Positions 33,670 through 44,575 of a stretch of DNA of 64,000 nucleotides are shown in pieces. The notes beneath the pieces were generated by a model. The model did not search any database. It had not been told where the DNA came from and saw nothing but the letters and a program-made list of their open reading frames with translations. Positions within the stretch are counted from its first letter, which is position 1, and each line of letters opens with the position of its first letter. The stretch spans positions 54,352,850 to 54,416,849 of the forward strand of contig CM066991.1 in the NCBI GenBank assembly GCA_033977485.1, in the 5' to 3' direction. The translations under genes were made by a program, and so were the position numbers. Origin of the DNA: Hydrangea macrophylla (Eukaryota; Streptophyta; Magnoliopsida; Cornales; Hydrangeaceae).

Positions 33670-35187
33670 ATGGCTCCCAAGCCTAAAGACAGTGGGCCCC
33701 ACCCAGAAAAATCCACTTCTCTCGAGATTCCTGACCCACCACTCGCCCACGGGTTTAGGAATGACAAGGAAAACACATGGTTCACTAAATACTTCCGAAC
33801 CCGCGAGATTATGGTAGAGAGACGATTTGAGAATTTGTGGAGTGATGATAAAATTCCATTTTACCTAGCCCGCCTTCGAGCTTATCCTGATTGGCTCCCA
33901 GTTCTCACAGCAGCTAAACAAGTGCGACCTTTTTGGATTCGATCAGCGTGTGCGAGCATGGTCAAGGCACCGAATGTTCCATATACATATTTTTCTTGCG
34001 TTCAAGGCCGCCAGATTGAGTTTAGTCCTACCACAGTGGCCAGAGCTTTGGGTATTGCGGAGGTACCAGATCATCTATACCCTATCCATGCTGATCGTCC
34101 CTTCCCGTCGTTTGATGTTGTATCTACAGAGATATCAGGCGGCAAAATCAAAAAATACACGGGGATTATAGTTTTCGACGATCATAATCTGACGATGGAT
34201 TATCACCTGCTTCATTTGGCCCTCTGCAGCTACATCCTCCCCATGACATATAAAGTAGACTTTGCTGGGTGGTACGCAAGAGTCCTTTACGCTATTGGGA
34301 CTGGCTTACCGATATGCCTTGCCAGGCTCTTCATTGAGTTCTTCATTGAGCCCACGCGCCATCCGAGTAAGGCCCAGCACCTCAAGGGTGCTTGGGTAAT
34401 CCATAGAGTTTGTGAGGAGGCTGGGTTGGCAATTCCTGCAGGTGAAGCATTCCAAAAGTTGAAGATTGGAGTTTTTGGCGAGTCTGCTGCTAGACGATCA
34501 GCAGCACAATTCAAAAAAGTAGCAAAAGGAAAAGGGAAAATGGGAGAGAGCAGTCAGAAAAAGAAGAGAAAGAGGGGAGAAACTTTGTCTGAGGATGAGG
34601 ACGACGACCTAGGGACGCCAGAGACGGAGGGTCAGGATACAGTGGTGTTGGAGGAGGAGGATGACCCAGGGACGCCAGAGGCGGAAGGTCAATATGAGTT
34701 GAGGAAACGTGAGCCCCCTGCAGCATCCACGTCCTCTCCGGTATCTCTCCAGACTGTTTATGATCTTCTTATTGAGGAGAGATATGCGAGAGTACAGCTT
34801 CAGGGGATGATTAGAGAGCTCACTGCACATCAATTATTGATGACCGCTCAGATGTCGTTTGATCGTGATGCTGTGCAGGGGAGATTTGAGCTACTAGGTG
34901 GTCAGATAGAGCAGATTTTGATGCTGCTAGGGATTGAGCAGTCCTTGCGCTCATCTATGCCACCTCCTTCGACGACTCCAGTTTCTACGTCAGCTCCGCC
35001 AGAGGAAGATATCTTAGAGACACCTCCACCGCCACCACCCCCAGCTGCTGCTCCACTGCCAGCTGCGAGTGACCCAGCGGCTGTCGCCCAGACTGGGACA
35101 GCTGCTGAGGATGACGGTGAGGTAATTGTTGATCCAGGTCATGACGGTGCGCCCGTGTTATCTAGTGACCAGACTGCTGAGCTTTAG
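33670..35187 (+). CDS. Athila ORF2 (env-position protein), 505 aa, intact
   Basis: This frame is open from ATG 33670 to TAG 35185-35187. Residues about 1-290 form a folded-looking domain of the putative plant transposon type, with YARLRAYPDWLPV-like and FSCVQGRQIEFSPTTVARALG segments and a hydrophobic stretch (ARVLYAIGTGLPICLARLF, about residues 203-221) that might cross or touch a membrane. A basic KKKRKRGE (about 297-304) looks like a nuclear signal. Two related acidic repeats around DLGTPETEGQ and DPGTPEAEGQ follow. Then come a predicted helical part (IEERYARVQLQGMIRELTAHQ) and a Pro/Ala-rich tail with a run of eight prolines. In Athila elements the ORF at this position has been called env-like, but here I see neither signal peptide nor clear fusion features. 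It is probably translated from a spliced RNA. Confidence 0.75.
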   Translation: MAPKPKDSGPHPEKSTSLEIPDPPLAHGFRNDKENTWFTKYFRTREIMVERRFENLWSDDKIPFYLARLRAYPDWLPVLTAAKQVRPFWIRSACASMVKAPNVPYTYFSCVQGRQIEFSPTTVARALGIAEVPDHLYPIHADRPFPSFDVVSTEISGGKIKKYTGIIVFDDHNLTMDYHLLHLALCSYILPMTYKVDFAGWYARVLYAIGTGLPICLARLFIEFFIEPTRHPSKAQHLKGAWVIHRVCEEAGLAIPAGEAFQKLKIGVFGESAARRSAAQFKKVAKGKGKMGESSQKKKRKRGETLSEDEDDDLGTPETEGQDTVVLEEEDDPGTPEAEGQYELRKREPPAASTSSPVSLQTVYDLLIEERYARVQLQGMIRELTAHQLLMTAQMSFDRDAVQGRFELLGGQIEQILMLLGIEQSLRSSMPPPSTTPVSTSAPPEEDILETPPPPPPPAAAPLPAASDPAAVAQTGTAAEDDGEVIVDPGHDGAPVLSSDQTAEL

Positions 35188-37180
35188 GAGGGAGTGTTGG
35201 AGAGCGAGAGAGTATTTTTGTTGTTTCTTATCTTGTGATCTCTCTTGCATTGTTTTTGTTTGATTTGTAGATATTTTGGTACCTTTGTGGATACTTAATT
35301 TTGGTTGGTTGGATAGTTTGGTTGGATAGTTGGTTTTCAGTTATATCTGTACTTGGACTTTATTGATTTTTGGACATTATTATTACAGATAGTTCTATTT
35401 GCTCATGGATTGTGTTTCTATTGTTGATACTTTCGATTTTTATCCATTTACTTTTGATCTTGGTTGTGTGCGGAGATTGTTATGTTAAAACAGGTGAATT
35501 CTCAAAGTTGTGTTGAATCGCGTAACACAGGTGATATCTTCTGTTACTTGAAATGCTTCCATTGTGGACAATGTCGATTTCAGTTGGGGGTAGAAAGTAG
35601 ATATCACCCTGTATTTTCTTGAATTTAAAATGCACACTTGTTTAATATTAGAATTTCCTTGTCAAAAAAAATAAAAAATGCTATTGTTGAGTTTCTAACT
35701 TTCAAAACTTCGTTTCTCCTAGCTAAATTATTGTGCAATGATGCATTCATGTCTTTCTTGTTATATTATGGACTTCGATTACATGTTACTTTGTCGCCAA
35801 TCTGGTTTTACGTCTATAGCATGAATATATCCTGAAAACATTTTGCACGAGTTGACAATCACGAAAGAATCTTTGAATTAGAATGAAATACGATTGTCAT
35901 GTGAATGGATTAATAGTAAAACTTTAAACCCTAGTGAGTTTTGAGCCATTCTTTTATTCTGAGGGTTAATCGCAAAAACTCGTGTCAATTCTTGAAATGC
36001 ATTTTTTTTTCTCGTTGAGAGTCTCATTCCTGTTTCATTTGGCTAATGCGTCAGGAGAACGTTCAGGATCTACTATTTTCAAAATTCAGGAAATACTCGA
36101 GATAAGTTATAATGTCTAGAAGATGATTTAGGCCATCGTTTTCTCACCTCATCACCCGAGAAAGTCTAAATTCCCACCTACCTATCACAATTCAATGCCT
36201 CTACCTAAAATCACATAGTTATAGTCAAGCATGTGAATGTTTTGTGAGAATCATTAAAGGAGGAAAAGAAGAACTTCAAAAAAAAAAAAAAAAGAAAGAA
36301 AGAAATCGGTGAAAATGAAGTAATAAAGGAAATTGGAGGTTGGATACATAAAAAATTGCGAAGGAAGTTGTTATTACTATGTCACATGCTGGAACCCATT
36401 TCCACATTTCACCATCTTTAACCTTTCTTCATATTTCTGTCACAAGTCCTAAGGATTCTAGATAATTTTAATAAATTTCGAGTATGAAATGAGTTTTCCA
36501 CAATAGATCGCTTCTGAAGTAATTGGTATTCCGTTCATGGGACTCATGCACCTTAAAATAAGCGTTCTTCAGTTTCTAGTATGTAAGCATGTTTGATTGC
36601 CTCTACATATACTCATTTGAGCTTCATACTATGAGTGCATAATTTTTACGCCAGTTTCAGAGTGATTTTGTTTTGAGCGTAAACCATGTGAGAATTGAGT
36701 TGAAACTATGAAATCTTGAACATGTCAATCCAAATAATTCTGAGATAAAGATTTCAATTGTAGTTGTTAACTCCACACACACATACAAGGATATATAAAG
36801 GCTGTGGATGTAGTTTTGACTTGGATAAGTTACTTTGTAACATGTTGTTTATTTCCATAGCATGATAAAGGAATTTATGTCCTTGTTAAGCAGAATTTTT
36901 AGCATAAAGGAAAGAATGAAGTTCTTTGATGAGATTAGAAAGCTCGACAGTTGAATTTTGTGGGTAAATTCTCTGTAAACCCTCACGAGACACAACTCGT
37001 CCATTAGGGTAAACCTAAGGGTTCAAAGGCTTGTTGCAAACGCTAAATGCAACCGCGATTCCTGCGACAGTGAGTTAGGATTTCCCTTTTGTTTTAGCTC
37101 AATAAAACTGTAACGTCAATTATTGTTCGTCTTAGTTTGTGTTAATTCCGCTTCATTGCTAGAGACTAGCAAAGCGCTAG
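35188..37180 (+). other. Non-coding 3' spacer of the Athila element
   Basis: This 2-kb AT-rich stretch has no coding frame of note. It includes a poly(A)/GAAA run near 36279-36306. The conserved end block GGGTAAACCTAAGGGTTCAAAGG (near 37010) and GCTAGAGACTAGCAAAGCGC (37157-37176) are shared with the decayed Athila at about 10130-10290. The conservation suggests a cis function such as packaging or 3' priming. Confidence 0.6.
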
Positions 37181-37190
37181 TTGGGGGTCG
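37181..37190 (+). other. Polypurine tract of the Athila element
   Basis: TTGGGGGTCG abuts the 3' LTR start at 37191. The corresponding site of the other Athila copy reads AAGGGGG. Confidence 0.65.
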
Positions 37191-38825
37191 TGATGAGAGC
37201 TGATATTTGCTTAATATTAGATCGATAAAGAGTAAAAAATTGACTGGATTTAACCCCATTTCTCTAGTGTTACCTGCACTTGTGATTTAATTCGTTTCTT
37301 TACACAATGATGTATTTTTCGTGGTATGTTGTTGTGTTTAGCTCTTTGAATGCAGGTTCTGAAGTTAAAATGAATAACAAGTTGAAAGGAACAACTCAAG
37401 AAACAAATAGATGAAGTCTTGGTACCAATCGATTGACATCATATCAATCGATTGACATATTTTTATGATCAATCGATTGGTGTTTTTACCAATCGATTGG
37501 AATGTTTACCAATCGATTGATATCTTTGTCAATCGATTGGTTAAAACTGGAAACATTCTGCGTTAATGGAGCAAGATTTCAGCAATCAGGACGATGACCA
37601 GCCGTTATGGAATGAACCTGGACACCCTCAGCTCGTGGATTTAACACTATATATAGAGGAGAGTGAAGAGGATGAGGGGTTGGCTCATATTGTATTGTTT
37701 TGTAGGATTTTCCATGGTTTTCTTGGCTTAAACAAGTTTCAAATTGGAAGAATTTAGTATTTCGAATTCAGTTTACATTTAGGTTAAGTTTCTTTCTGCA
37801 ATCTTACTATAGAAATTGATTGGTTCCTAATTTCAATAAAGATATAGTTTGGTTTGATAGTTCTAGTTTCATAAATTAAATCCATGTCTCCAGTTAATTT
37901 TATTTCTCAATTTATTTTCATTCAAAAAGTGAAAGAGATGCTAGTCTAGAGTTCTGGTTGGGAATAATGTGAAGAAACATTGTTCCCAACCCACTGCCAT
38001 GATTCTGTTTAAGAATCGGTGTCAATCGATTGGAAGCAGAACCCAATCGATTGACATCAGATTCCAAGTCAATCGATTGATTATATGTCAATCGATTGGA
38101 AGTCATTTCATGTCAATCGATTGACATTAATATCAATCGATTGATATGTAAATGACTTGGGTTGACTCCTTTCTGTATTCCAGTAACTTTTATTTCAAAA
38201 ATTAAGTCCAAGTTGATCTTTATAAGTTCAAATTGCAATCTGATTTTGAAATATAAGCTCTTTTGATTAATTAATTCAAAGAACGCTTATGACAAACACA
38301 TCGAATATTTCTTATCCAATCTGTTGGTTATTGTTCATGGTTTTAATTAACTAATATTTCAGTCCTTCATAAATAAGTTAGGTAAACAAACCACTAAGTA
38401 TGCGAGATTCACATACCTAGTGTCTAGGATACTTAACTTAATCATTTTTTTTAAAATATGGAATACTATAAGGATGAAGCCCCGGTTGTTCGTCATTGTT
38501 AAATCATGGTAATGGTTAAGACTCTGTGGATTCACATTCTTCCCAACACCTTGTTCATATATAATTTAAACTATATTGTTTGTTCCTGCTTAATTTGGTT
38601 TTTACTCAACTTTTATTTCTTCAATATTTTTATCCCAAATTCAATAGGATTGTTAGATTCTTCACTTTAAAGAAATCATCTTTTATTTCATTTTAGGATT
38701 CAATCTTGATCTTTCTACCTTTATCTTCCGTCCCTTGGGATTCGACCCGGTCTTACCGGTTTTAACGTGACGCGACCGTCTACACTTGGACGTACTCTTC
38801 AGAGAACACATTTCCAGTCATGTCA
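37191..38825 (+). repeat. 3' LTR of the Athila element (1635 bp)
   Basis: Identical in length to the 5' LTR and about 98 percent identical by eye. It repeats the TATA box (37647-37656) and both CAATCGATTG clusters (37426-37539 and 38023-38143); here all sites in cluster B are exact. It ends CCAGTCATGTCA, followed by the CCCCC duplication. Confidence 0.92.
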
Positions 38826-38830
38826 CCCCC

Positions 38831-39330
38831 GGGATACATGTTGATCTGGTTGTATCCCGAGTAGGCATCCATGAAAGAGATAAGTGAATGACCGATCGTG
38901 GGTCCACAAAGAGGTCTATCCTAGGCAGTGGATAGTAGTCCTTGGGGCAATCCTTGTTCATGTCGGTAAAGTCCACACACATTCTCCACTTCCCGTTAAT
39001 TTTCTTGACTAATACCACGTTGCCCAACCAGGCGGGATAGTGAACTTCTCGGATCGACCTCACCTTGAGGAGCATTTTGATTTCCTCGTGCACTACTGCT
39101 TGTCTTTTGGGAGCCATACCTCTTCTCTTCTGCTTGATCGGCCGGGAACTCGAGTCAATGGTGAAACGGTGGGACATGACCCGGGGATCTATTCCTGGCA
39201 TATCTTTGTTGCACCAGGCGAAGACGTATTGGCTCTCTTTCATGACTAGATTAACTTTTCTCTAAGACTTGGTTCCACGAGAGTGCCAATGCTGATGGAC
39301 CGGTCAAGGAACTCGGGATCCAGCACCACT
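38831..39330 (-). pseudogene. Tat-type reverse transcriptase, upstream part
   Basis: The minus strand encodes YVFAWCNKDMPGIDP, RPIKQKRRGMAPKRQ, PAWLGNVVLVKKINGKWRM and CVDFTDMNKDCPKDYYPLPR, which together are diagnostic of Tat-lineage RT. A frameshift occurs near 38880. The MDAYSGYNQI segment ends at the Athila insertion (38826-38830) and its continuation (EKTSFITD) is found at 24932 downward. The two pieces belong to one gene. Confidence 0.88.
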
Positions 39331-39466
39331 TGATTTAATTCCTCTATCGGGCCTATTCCACCTCTGGCTTCCCTCGGATCCATCTCTTGGACAGTCAGTG
39401 TCTTTGTAATGGCCTCTCTGCGCAAGGAGCTAACGTAACAACTCCGGGCAATTGCTTGGTCTCCTC

Positions 39467-39895
39467 TTAGGATTCCCGGACCCTAGGGGGTTGGGAACTT
39501 GATAACCAGACTATATGTTGACACAATCGCCTTGGCTTTATTGAGCATTGGTCTCCCGAGGATGACGTTGTATGTGGATGGAGCCTCCACAACCACGAAA
39601 TTGCCATCGCTGAGACTTGCTGCGGGTAGGTTACCATTAAGACTGGCAGCTCGATCATCCCGAGTAGTTGTGTGCTTGAACCATTAAACTCGACCAAGAG
39701 AGTAGCCACCGTTCGGAGCTTGTCCCTTGATATCCTGAACTGATCAAAGGCTGAGACGAACAGAATGTCCGAGGAACTGCATGTGTCCACTAACACCCAT
39801 TTTACCATATAATTGGCTATGGAGAGCGTCACTACTAGCGGATCATCATAGGGGCAGTGCAGGTCCTTTACATCGTCGGATGAGAATGTCAGCAC
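39467..39895 (-). pseudogene. Tat-type protease domain
   Basis: DDPLVVTLSIANYMVKWVLV followed by DTCSSSDILF fits the retroviral-type aspartic protease; the expected Asp-Thr-Gly reads Asp-Thr-Cys, so the active site is damaged. [19 protein letters not shown] is the downstream conserved block. The frame breaks near 39640. Confidence 0.75.
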
Positions 39896-41608
39896 ATCGT
39901 TCGGTGGGGAGTTGGCTGATTGGGCATGTAGGACATCCGCTCGGGATGCCCCAGCATGTCTCTTTCTGGCCGACTATAAGTCCCCTTCGCCTGATGTTCC
40001 TCCAGAGATCATGTTGATATGACCGAGGTGATGCGCGGGTGTCTGGCCGAGGTTGTCTATCCACAGTGACAAACTCGGCGAGGTGACCCTGCTCGATCAG
40101 CTTCTCAATGGCAATCTTTAACTTAAAGTAGTCCTCTATGTCGTGACTGTGATCTTTGTGGTAGCGACAGTACTTGTCCCGGTTTCTCTTCTCGGGCGGG
40201 CTCTTCAGCTTTGTCGGTTGTTTAAGTTGGCGCTGAGCCTCGGCGGCAACCATGACTTCCTGGATAGGCCGGGAAAGAGGTGTGAAGGCAATCGGGGCCT
40301 AATCCCGACCGTATTTCTGCTGATCCTGCTTCGGCTTCTTTCCTAAGCCCTACTCAGAACCCTCGCATTTCCGTTTGAATTTTGGGGACTCATCTCCCAC
40401 GAAGCTAGCGCGCTTAGACTATAGGAACTCTTTCGTGTCGATGTATTTCCCAACCCTCGCCGATAGTTCAACCAGGGTGGGCGACCGGTCATGGTAGAAC
40501 GACATGGCAACCTTGGTGTGTTGAACCCCTGAGCAAAAGGCTATGATCGTGACCGTTTTCATTCAGGTTACGGATCTGAAGCTTTTGCTGATTGAAACGG
40601 TCAACATAATATATCAGGGATTCTACCTTACGCTGCGTGACGACCAGCAATTGGGTGTCTAGCTATGATCGGTCGAGCATCCCCACAAACTGGCTGACGA
40701 AGAGCTTGTTGAGTGCCTTGAAATCGTCGACCGTTCAGGGCTTCAGTGCCTGGAACCATTGTGCGGCTGGGCCTTTGAGGGTGCCAGGAAAGGCTAGGCA
40801 GAGTAGTTCGTTGGAGTTAGTAAGTAACACCATCTGGGCCTTGTAAGTCCAGACATGATAGACCGGGCTCCCCGAACCGTCATAAGAATCGAGATGCGTT
40901 TGCTTGAATTTGTGAGGAAGAGGGAATCTTGTGATCTGGATAGTAAAGGGTGACTCGGTTTCAGTGTTGGAGTAGTCGCACCCTGGCCTGCGACTCAACT
41001 TCTCAATCTGTTATTGCAGGTCGTTGATTTGGGCTTTGACATTCTCCTTCCCGTTCTCCCGCACTGTATCTGTGCGGTAGGTTGGGTCGGATAACGAAGC
41101 CTCTTCTTCAAAGTGCGTTGTGCGCAGGGTTGGGGCATGACTCCAACTCCGAGTAATCGTGTGCCTAAGATCCCCACGGCTCCTGGGCGGGTGTTCTCGG
41201 GCCGTTTGTTCCTGCCCCTCCCTTTTGGAGGCACGCCTGGTATTGATAATCTCTCTGGCATCTCCCGCCCGGTTTGGCATGTTGCCAGGTCCGCTCGGGG
41301 CCACAGCTACGCTCATCGTTCCCAGACCGCCTCAAAGCTGGAGGGAATACTAGGGCTGTACGGGCGTGCCGTTGAGTCCGCACGGGCATGTTATCATGTG
41401 CATCGTTCCCGAGCTGATCCTCGGCTTGAGGGAGTTTACCATGTCGAGCCACCAATGCTTCAATTTGCTGTTAAGTTTGACGCTGGTCCTCCAGGAGTTA
41501 CGCGAGAGCCGCAGTGATCTGTTCGGAGGTCATGGAGGCAGTCGGTTGCCCGACTTGTGACTCCGGCAGACCTGTCGGGGCGGTCTTCTTACCCGTCTTT
41601 GGTGTCAT
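39896..41608 (-). pseudogene. Tat-type gag
   Basis: It starts at ATG 41608 on the minus strand (MTPKTGKKTAPTG). A polar, Arg-rich region leads to the capsid core: FKQTHLDSYDGSGSPVYHVW, CLAFPGTLKGPAAQWFQAL (about 40770-40900) and a tail with KYCRYHKDHSHDIEDYFKLK (about 40110-40175), the Tat gag zinc-like motif. Several stops (for example near 40738 and 40660) and shifts break it. Confidence 0.8.
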
Positions 41609-41650
41609 GATAATCAGTCAGATTTATTTTTGGTAGAAAACTATTGCGAT

Positions 41651-41668
41651 TTCCCACAGACGGCGCCA
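41651..41668 (-). other. Primer-binding site of the Tat-type element
   Basis: The minus strand reads TGGCGCCGTCTGTGGGAA, three bases after the LTR end. This form is common in Tat-lineage elements. I do not assign the tRNA. Confidence 0.75.
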
Positions 41669-41671
41669 AGC

Positions 41672-42284
41672 TGATGATGCTGAAAATTGGTTAGAGAAAG
41701 TAAGAAGTAAACAAGAGAGATTTGAGTGTGGTTCGACCTCGTTAATTAGGAAACCTATATTTTGAAAGTCGTCGGGGGTCTTTGGTGAACCAACAATAGC
41801 TTGGAACTACCAGAGACCGACCGGGCAGAATACGGGTGCTGTATATAAATAGCGATTCTATGGAGTAAGAATGTGATCCCCTTCAATGGGGGTGAGTAGG
41901 CATTTTTATAGATGTAAGAGACCACTCGTACAAGGAAAGTAAGTTGATATGACAATACAATCAAATAGGGAATGACTAGCACAAATCAAGGGAGTTCCCT
42001 AATGTAGTTAGAAAACTACCAACTCTTTCCATAAGTCCTTTATCTGAGATAGGAAACTGTCTGGGACGTTTTAGGGCACGCCAGGAAGAGCTCATGGACA
42101 ACCACCGTGACAGGGTGGGTCCAGGCAGAATTCTCGATCCATTGGTTGGTGACCGGGCGATATCGAGCGGTTATGGACACATTACCCTGGATCACTGCGC
42201 ACTGGGTGCAATTACCGGGTGATCTGGAACTCCTGGTTGAGGTGTAAGAGAATTAGCCCTTGATGGATATTTTTGCGCATACCA
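41672..42284 (-). repeat. 5' LTR of the Tat-type element (613 bp)
   Basis: On the minus strand from TGGTATGCGCAAAAATATCC to CAGCATCATCA. The partner LTR is 17764-18408. Flanked on the right by TTATC (42285-42289). Confidence 0.85.
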
Positions 42285-42443
42285 TTATCTACTACCACTT
42301 TAAAATGAAAAGAATAATAGCAATAATGAAGGAAAAAAATCAACAAAATTTTTTGAAAAATGAATAGTTATATTGCATTTTTGTCTACTTTATTATTATT
42401 TAAAAAAAAAAATGCTCAGTGGAGTCTTTTATATACTATATAT
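42285..42443. other. AT-rich repeat, right flank of the Tat-type insertion
   Basis: TTATCTACTACCACTTTAAA and the following hundred bases match the complement of 45707-45830 closely. The sequence is the downstream half of the repeat that begins left of 17764. No coding capacity. Confidence 0.65.
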
Positions 42444-43246
42444 CATGGTTGTGAAAACCGGACCGACCTGCCGATCGGACCGTCGACCGGACTGAAAAAC
42501 GAACCGATTTGAACCGCTTAATCGGATTGGAGTAAAAACCGTGCTGAACCGTGAGAACCAGCGGTTCAATCGTTAAACCGAAAAACAGGTAGGGTTAAAA
42601 AGAACCGACCGGCTCTTTTGCAGTACAAACAATTACCAGATTAGATCTCGCCGTCGTCCAGATTGAGACATTACCGTTGCCGTCGCCTTGACTCACCGGC
42701 AATGGTATCTCGATGACCTTGATGGCTGACTAGCAGTGACCTTGACCTTGCTTGGCGATCTGGTGAAGCTCCACTGGTCGCCACGATGGTGTGGGCTTGT
42801 GCTTTTTTCTTCTCTTTCTCCCGTATATAGATTATTATAGACTAAAGAGGCTGAGTCAAAGTTAGGGTTTAACTTTAAACTTTTTGGAAGTAATGGACCC
42901 CACCCACGTGACTCTCCTCACTCTTGGATAGTTTTTTTTTTTTGTGGATAGTTGTGCACACTTAACATTGGAAATTTAAGTATTTATGCCATATCTCCAA
43001 ATTCTATCTACATATCATATGACCTCCTGTATCAAAAATGGGTATTGCATTTTGTAATTATTGTATAAAAGTGTGAAAATAAAATTTAAATTTTTAATAT
43101 TTTTTAAATTTTGTTAAACTTTTGTAGTTATGTATTATTATTAATATATATAAGAATAAATATATTTATTATATATGTAATACCCTGTATTTTCAGGTAT
43201 ATATAGATCCCTAGTACTTTCTTAGCCTTTGGTGAGGTTGTGTGTT

Positions 43247-43362
43247 CAATCGATTGAACTTATCTCAATCGATTGATATGTCAATCGATTGGATGTTTTG
43301 TCAATCGATTGGTATCCTGCCGACCTAACCCCAATCGATTGACACCTGGTATCAATCGATTG
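43247..43362. repeat. CAATCGATTG cluster A of the solo LTR
   Basis: Six exact sites start at 43247, 43266, 43282, 43302, 43332 and 43353, ending about 60 bp before the TATA box. Confidence 0.9.
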
Positions 43363-43856
43363 GAAGTAGCTGGAATTGGCCACCTCGTTGGTTTTGTGTG
43401 GTTGTGATTGTTTCCCTCCCCTATATATACCCCTCCCCTTATACATATATATGTTTGCTTGTGTGTGTGTTTGGGAGAGAGAGAGAGAGATATATACTCT
43501 TATATATACACACATACATATATATTGTATATATATATTACACACACACACTCTCGGGTTAAAGAAGAGAAGAGGAGAATAAGAAGAATAAGAAGAAGAA
43601 GAGGAGGACAGAGAGAGAACAGAGACGGACAGAGAAAGAGAGAGCAGAGAAGAAAGGAGAGGAGAGAGATCAACCACCATAGCCGCGGAGCTCGGGACGC
43701 CGTCAACGGAACGCCGGAAAGAGGTGAGTTTCATTAACTCACTCAAAGAGGTTGTTTTTGGGATGTATATATGTGTTTAATAACGTGTATGGATAATAAG
43801 AGGAACCCCAACGTTTTTAAAATAAAACCAGCAGTTTCGAGGAAGAAGACAGAGTT

Positions 43857-43942
43857 CAATCGATTGCCATAGAGTTCAATCGATTGATATCTCAATCGAT
43901 TGACATAAAGTCCAATCGATTGACATTAAGTCCAATCGATTG
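43857..43942. repeat. CAATCGATTG cluster B of the solo LTR
   Basis: Five exact sites start at 43857, 43877, 43893, 43913 and 43933, about 130 bp downstream of the splice donor at 43724. Confidence 0.9.
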
Positions 43943-44436
43943 GGAAGAGCAGAATGTTGTTTATCTATTGTTATATGTTATGAGCTGATTGTAATGTACC
44001 TAAGCTGCTAATGGTTGTACCCTACGTGATATTTGATATGTGCTTAGTCAACATGATACTACGTTAGCCTTATATGATGTTTATGTTAATGTTACAAGAT
44101 GAACTGTTTATTATTAACTGTCGATATGAGATGAATTATTTGACTGTCGTATGTTATTGAATAGTAGAACGGAATACAACTGCATGTTAATAATCAGTAA
44201 TCAGTAGATATGATTAATACAGAGCATGTGGTACTTCCTGTACTTAGTATATGAGCATTTCACAACATGTGTCAGCATGCATGGGATAGTGATATGAAGA
44301 GGTAAGAGAAGCTGATGAGAAATGAGATATGTGACTTATGTGGAATATGAAATATGTGTACTTTGGATCCATGGGATCAACGGCTGACGAGTCGGGTGGA
44401 CGTGGGACAGTTAGAGTTCCTAGTACGCCTCTTGCT

Positions 44437-44575
44437 GTTGAAGACGTCCAGTAATGCGTATGCACTGTTGAAGACGTCCAGTGTACCGTTGACGATTACG
44501 TCCGGCTAGTGCCCTAATGTATTTTCACCGTGTAGTCGACCAGTGAGAATATACACAGCGTAGAAGACGTGCGTT
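44437..44575. repeat. Repeated GAAGACGTCCAG / GTGTAG(A/T)CGACC elements
   Basis: GTTGAAGACGTCCAGT occurs twice (about 44437 and 44466), with relatives GATTACGTCC (44496) and GTAGAAGACGTG (44562). CCGTGTAGTCGACCAGT (44530) and CCGTGTAGACGACCGGT (44609) are a second related pair. The ACGT cores resemble bZIP-type binding sites, but no function is shown. Confidence 0.5.

Larger units (their letters stand above)
24933..38825 (+). mobile_element. Complete Athila-type Ty3/gypsy element (13.9 kb)
   Basis: It has two 1635-bp LTRs (24933-26567 and 37191-38825), an Athila/Tat-type primer-binding site, gag, pol, a separate ORF2 and a 2-kb 3' spacer. The 5-bp duplication CCCCC (24928-24932 and 38826-38830) is exact. 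The LTRs differ by about 26 substitutions and two 1-base indels by eye (about 1.6 percent), so the insertion is recent, of the order of a million years or less to slightly more depending on rate. It lies in the reverse transcriptase gene of the Tat-type element in opposite orientation. Gag-pol is broken in several places, ORF2 is not. Confidence 0.92.
17764..42284 (-). mobile_element. Tat-type Ty3/gypsy element, split by an Athila insertion
   Basis: The LTRs lie at 41672-42284 (5') and 17764-18408 (3') on the minus strand. The interior holds gag, protease, reverse transcriptase, two RNase H-like regions, integrase and an antisense gene. The second RNase H-like domain (YVDRSSNKQGSGA near 23890), the integrase order and the antisense gene are hallmarks of the Tat lineage. 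Flanks are TTATG on the left and TTATC on the right, and a paralogous unfilled site upstream of CDC5 reads TTATC. Net of the nested 13.9-kb Athila, the element is about 10.6 kb. Its two LTRs differ far more than those of the Athila it contains, as expected for the older insertion. Confidence 0.85.

Noticed and set aside
33670..35187. ORF2 as a cellular gene
   Set aside because: It lies between pol and the 3' LTR of a complete Athila, and a decayed relative occupies the same place at 7036-8157.
43246..43746. 166-codon minus-strand frame in the solo LTR
   Set aside because: It reads through palindromes and GA/TA/CA microsatellites; the product is low-complexity Ser/Leu/Ile and resembles no family.
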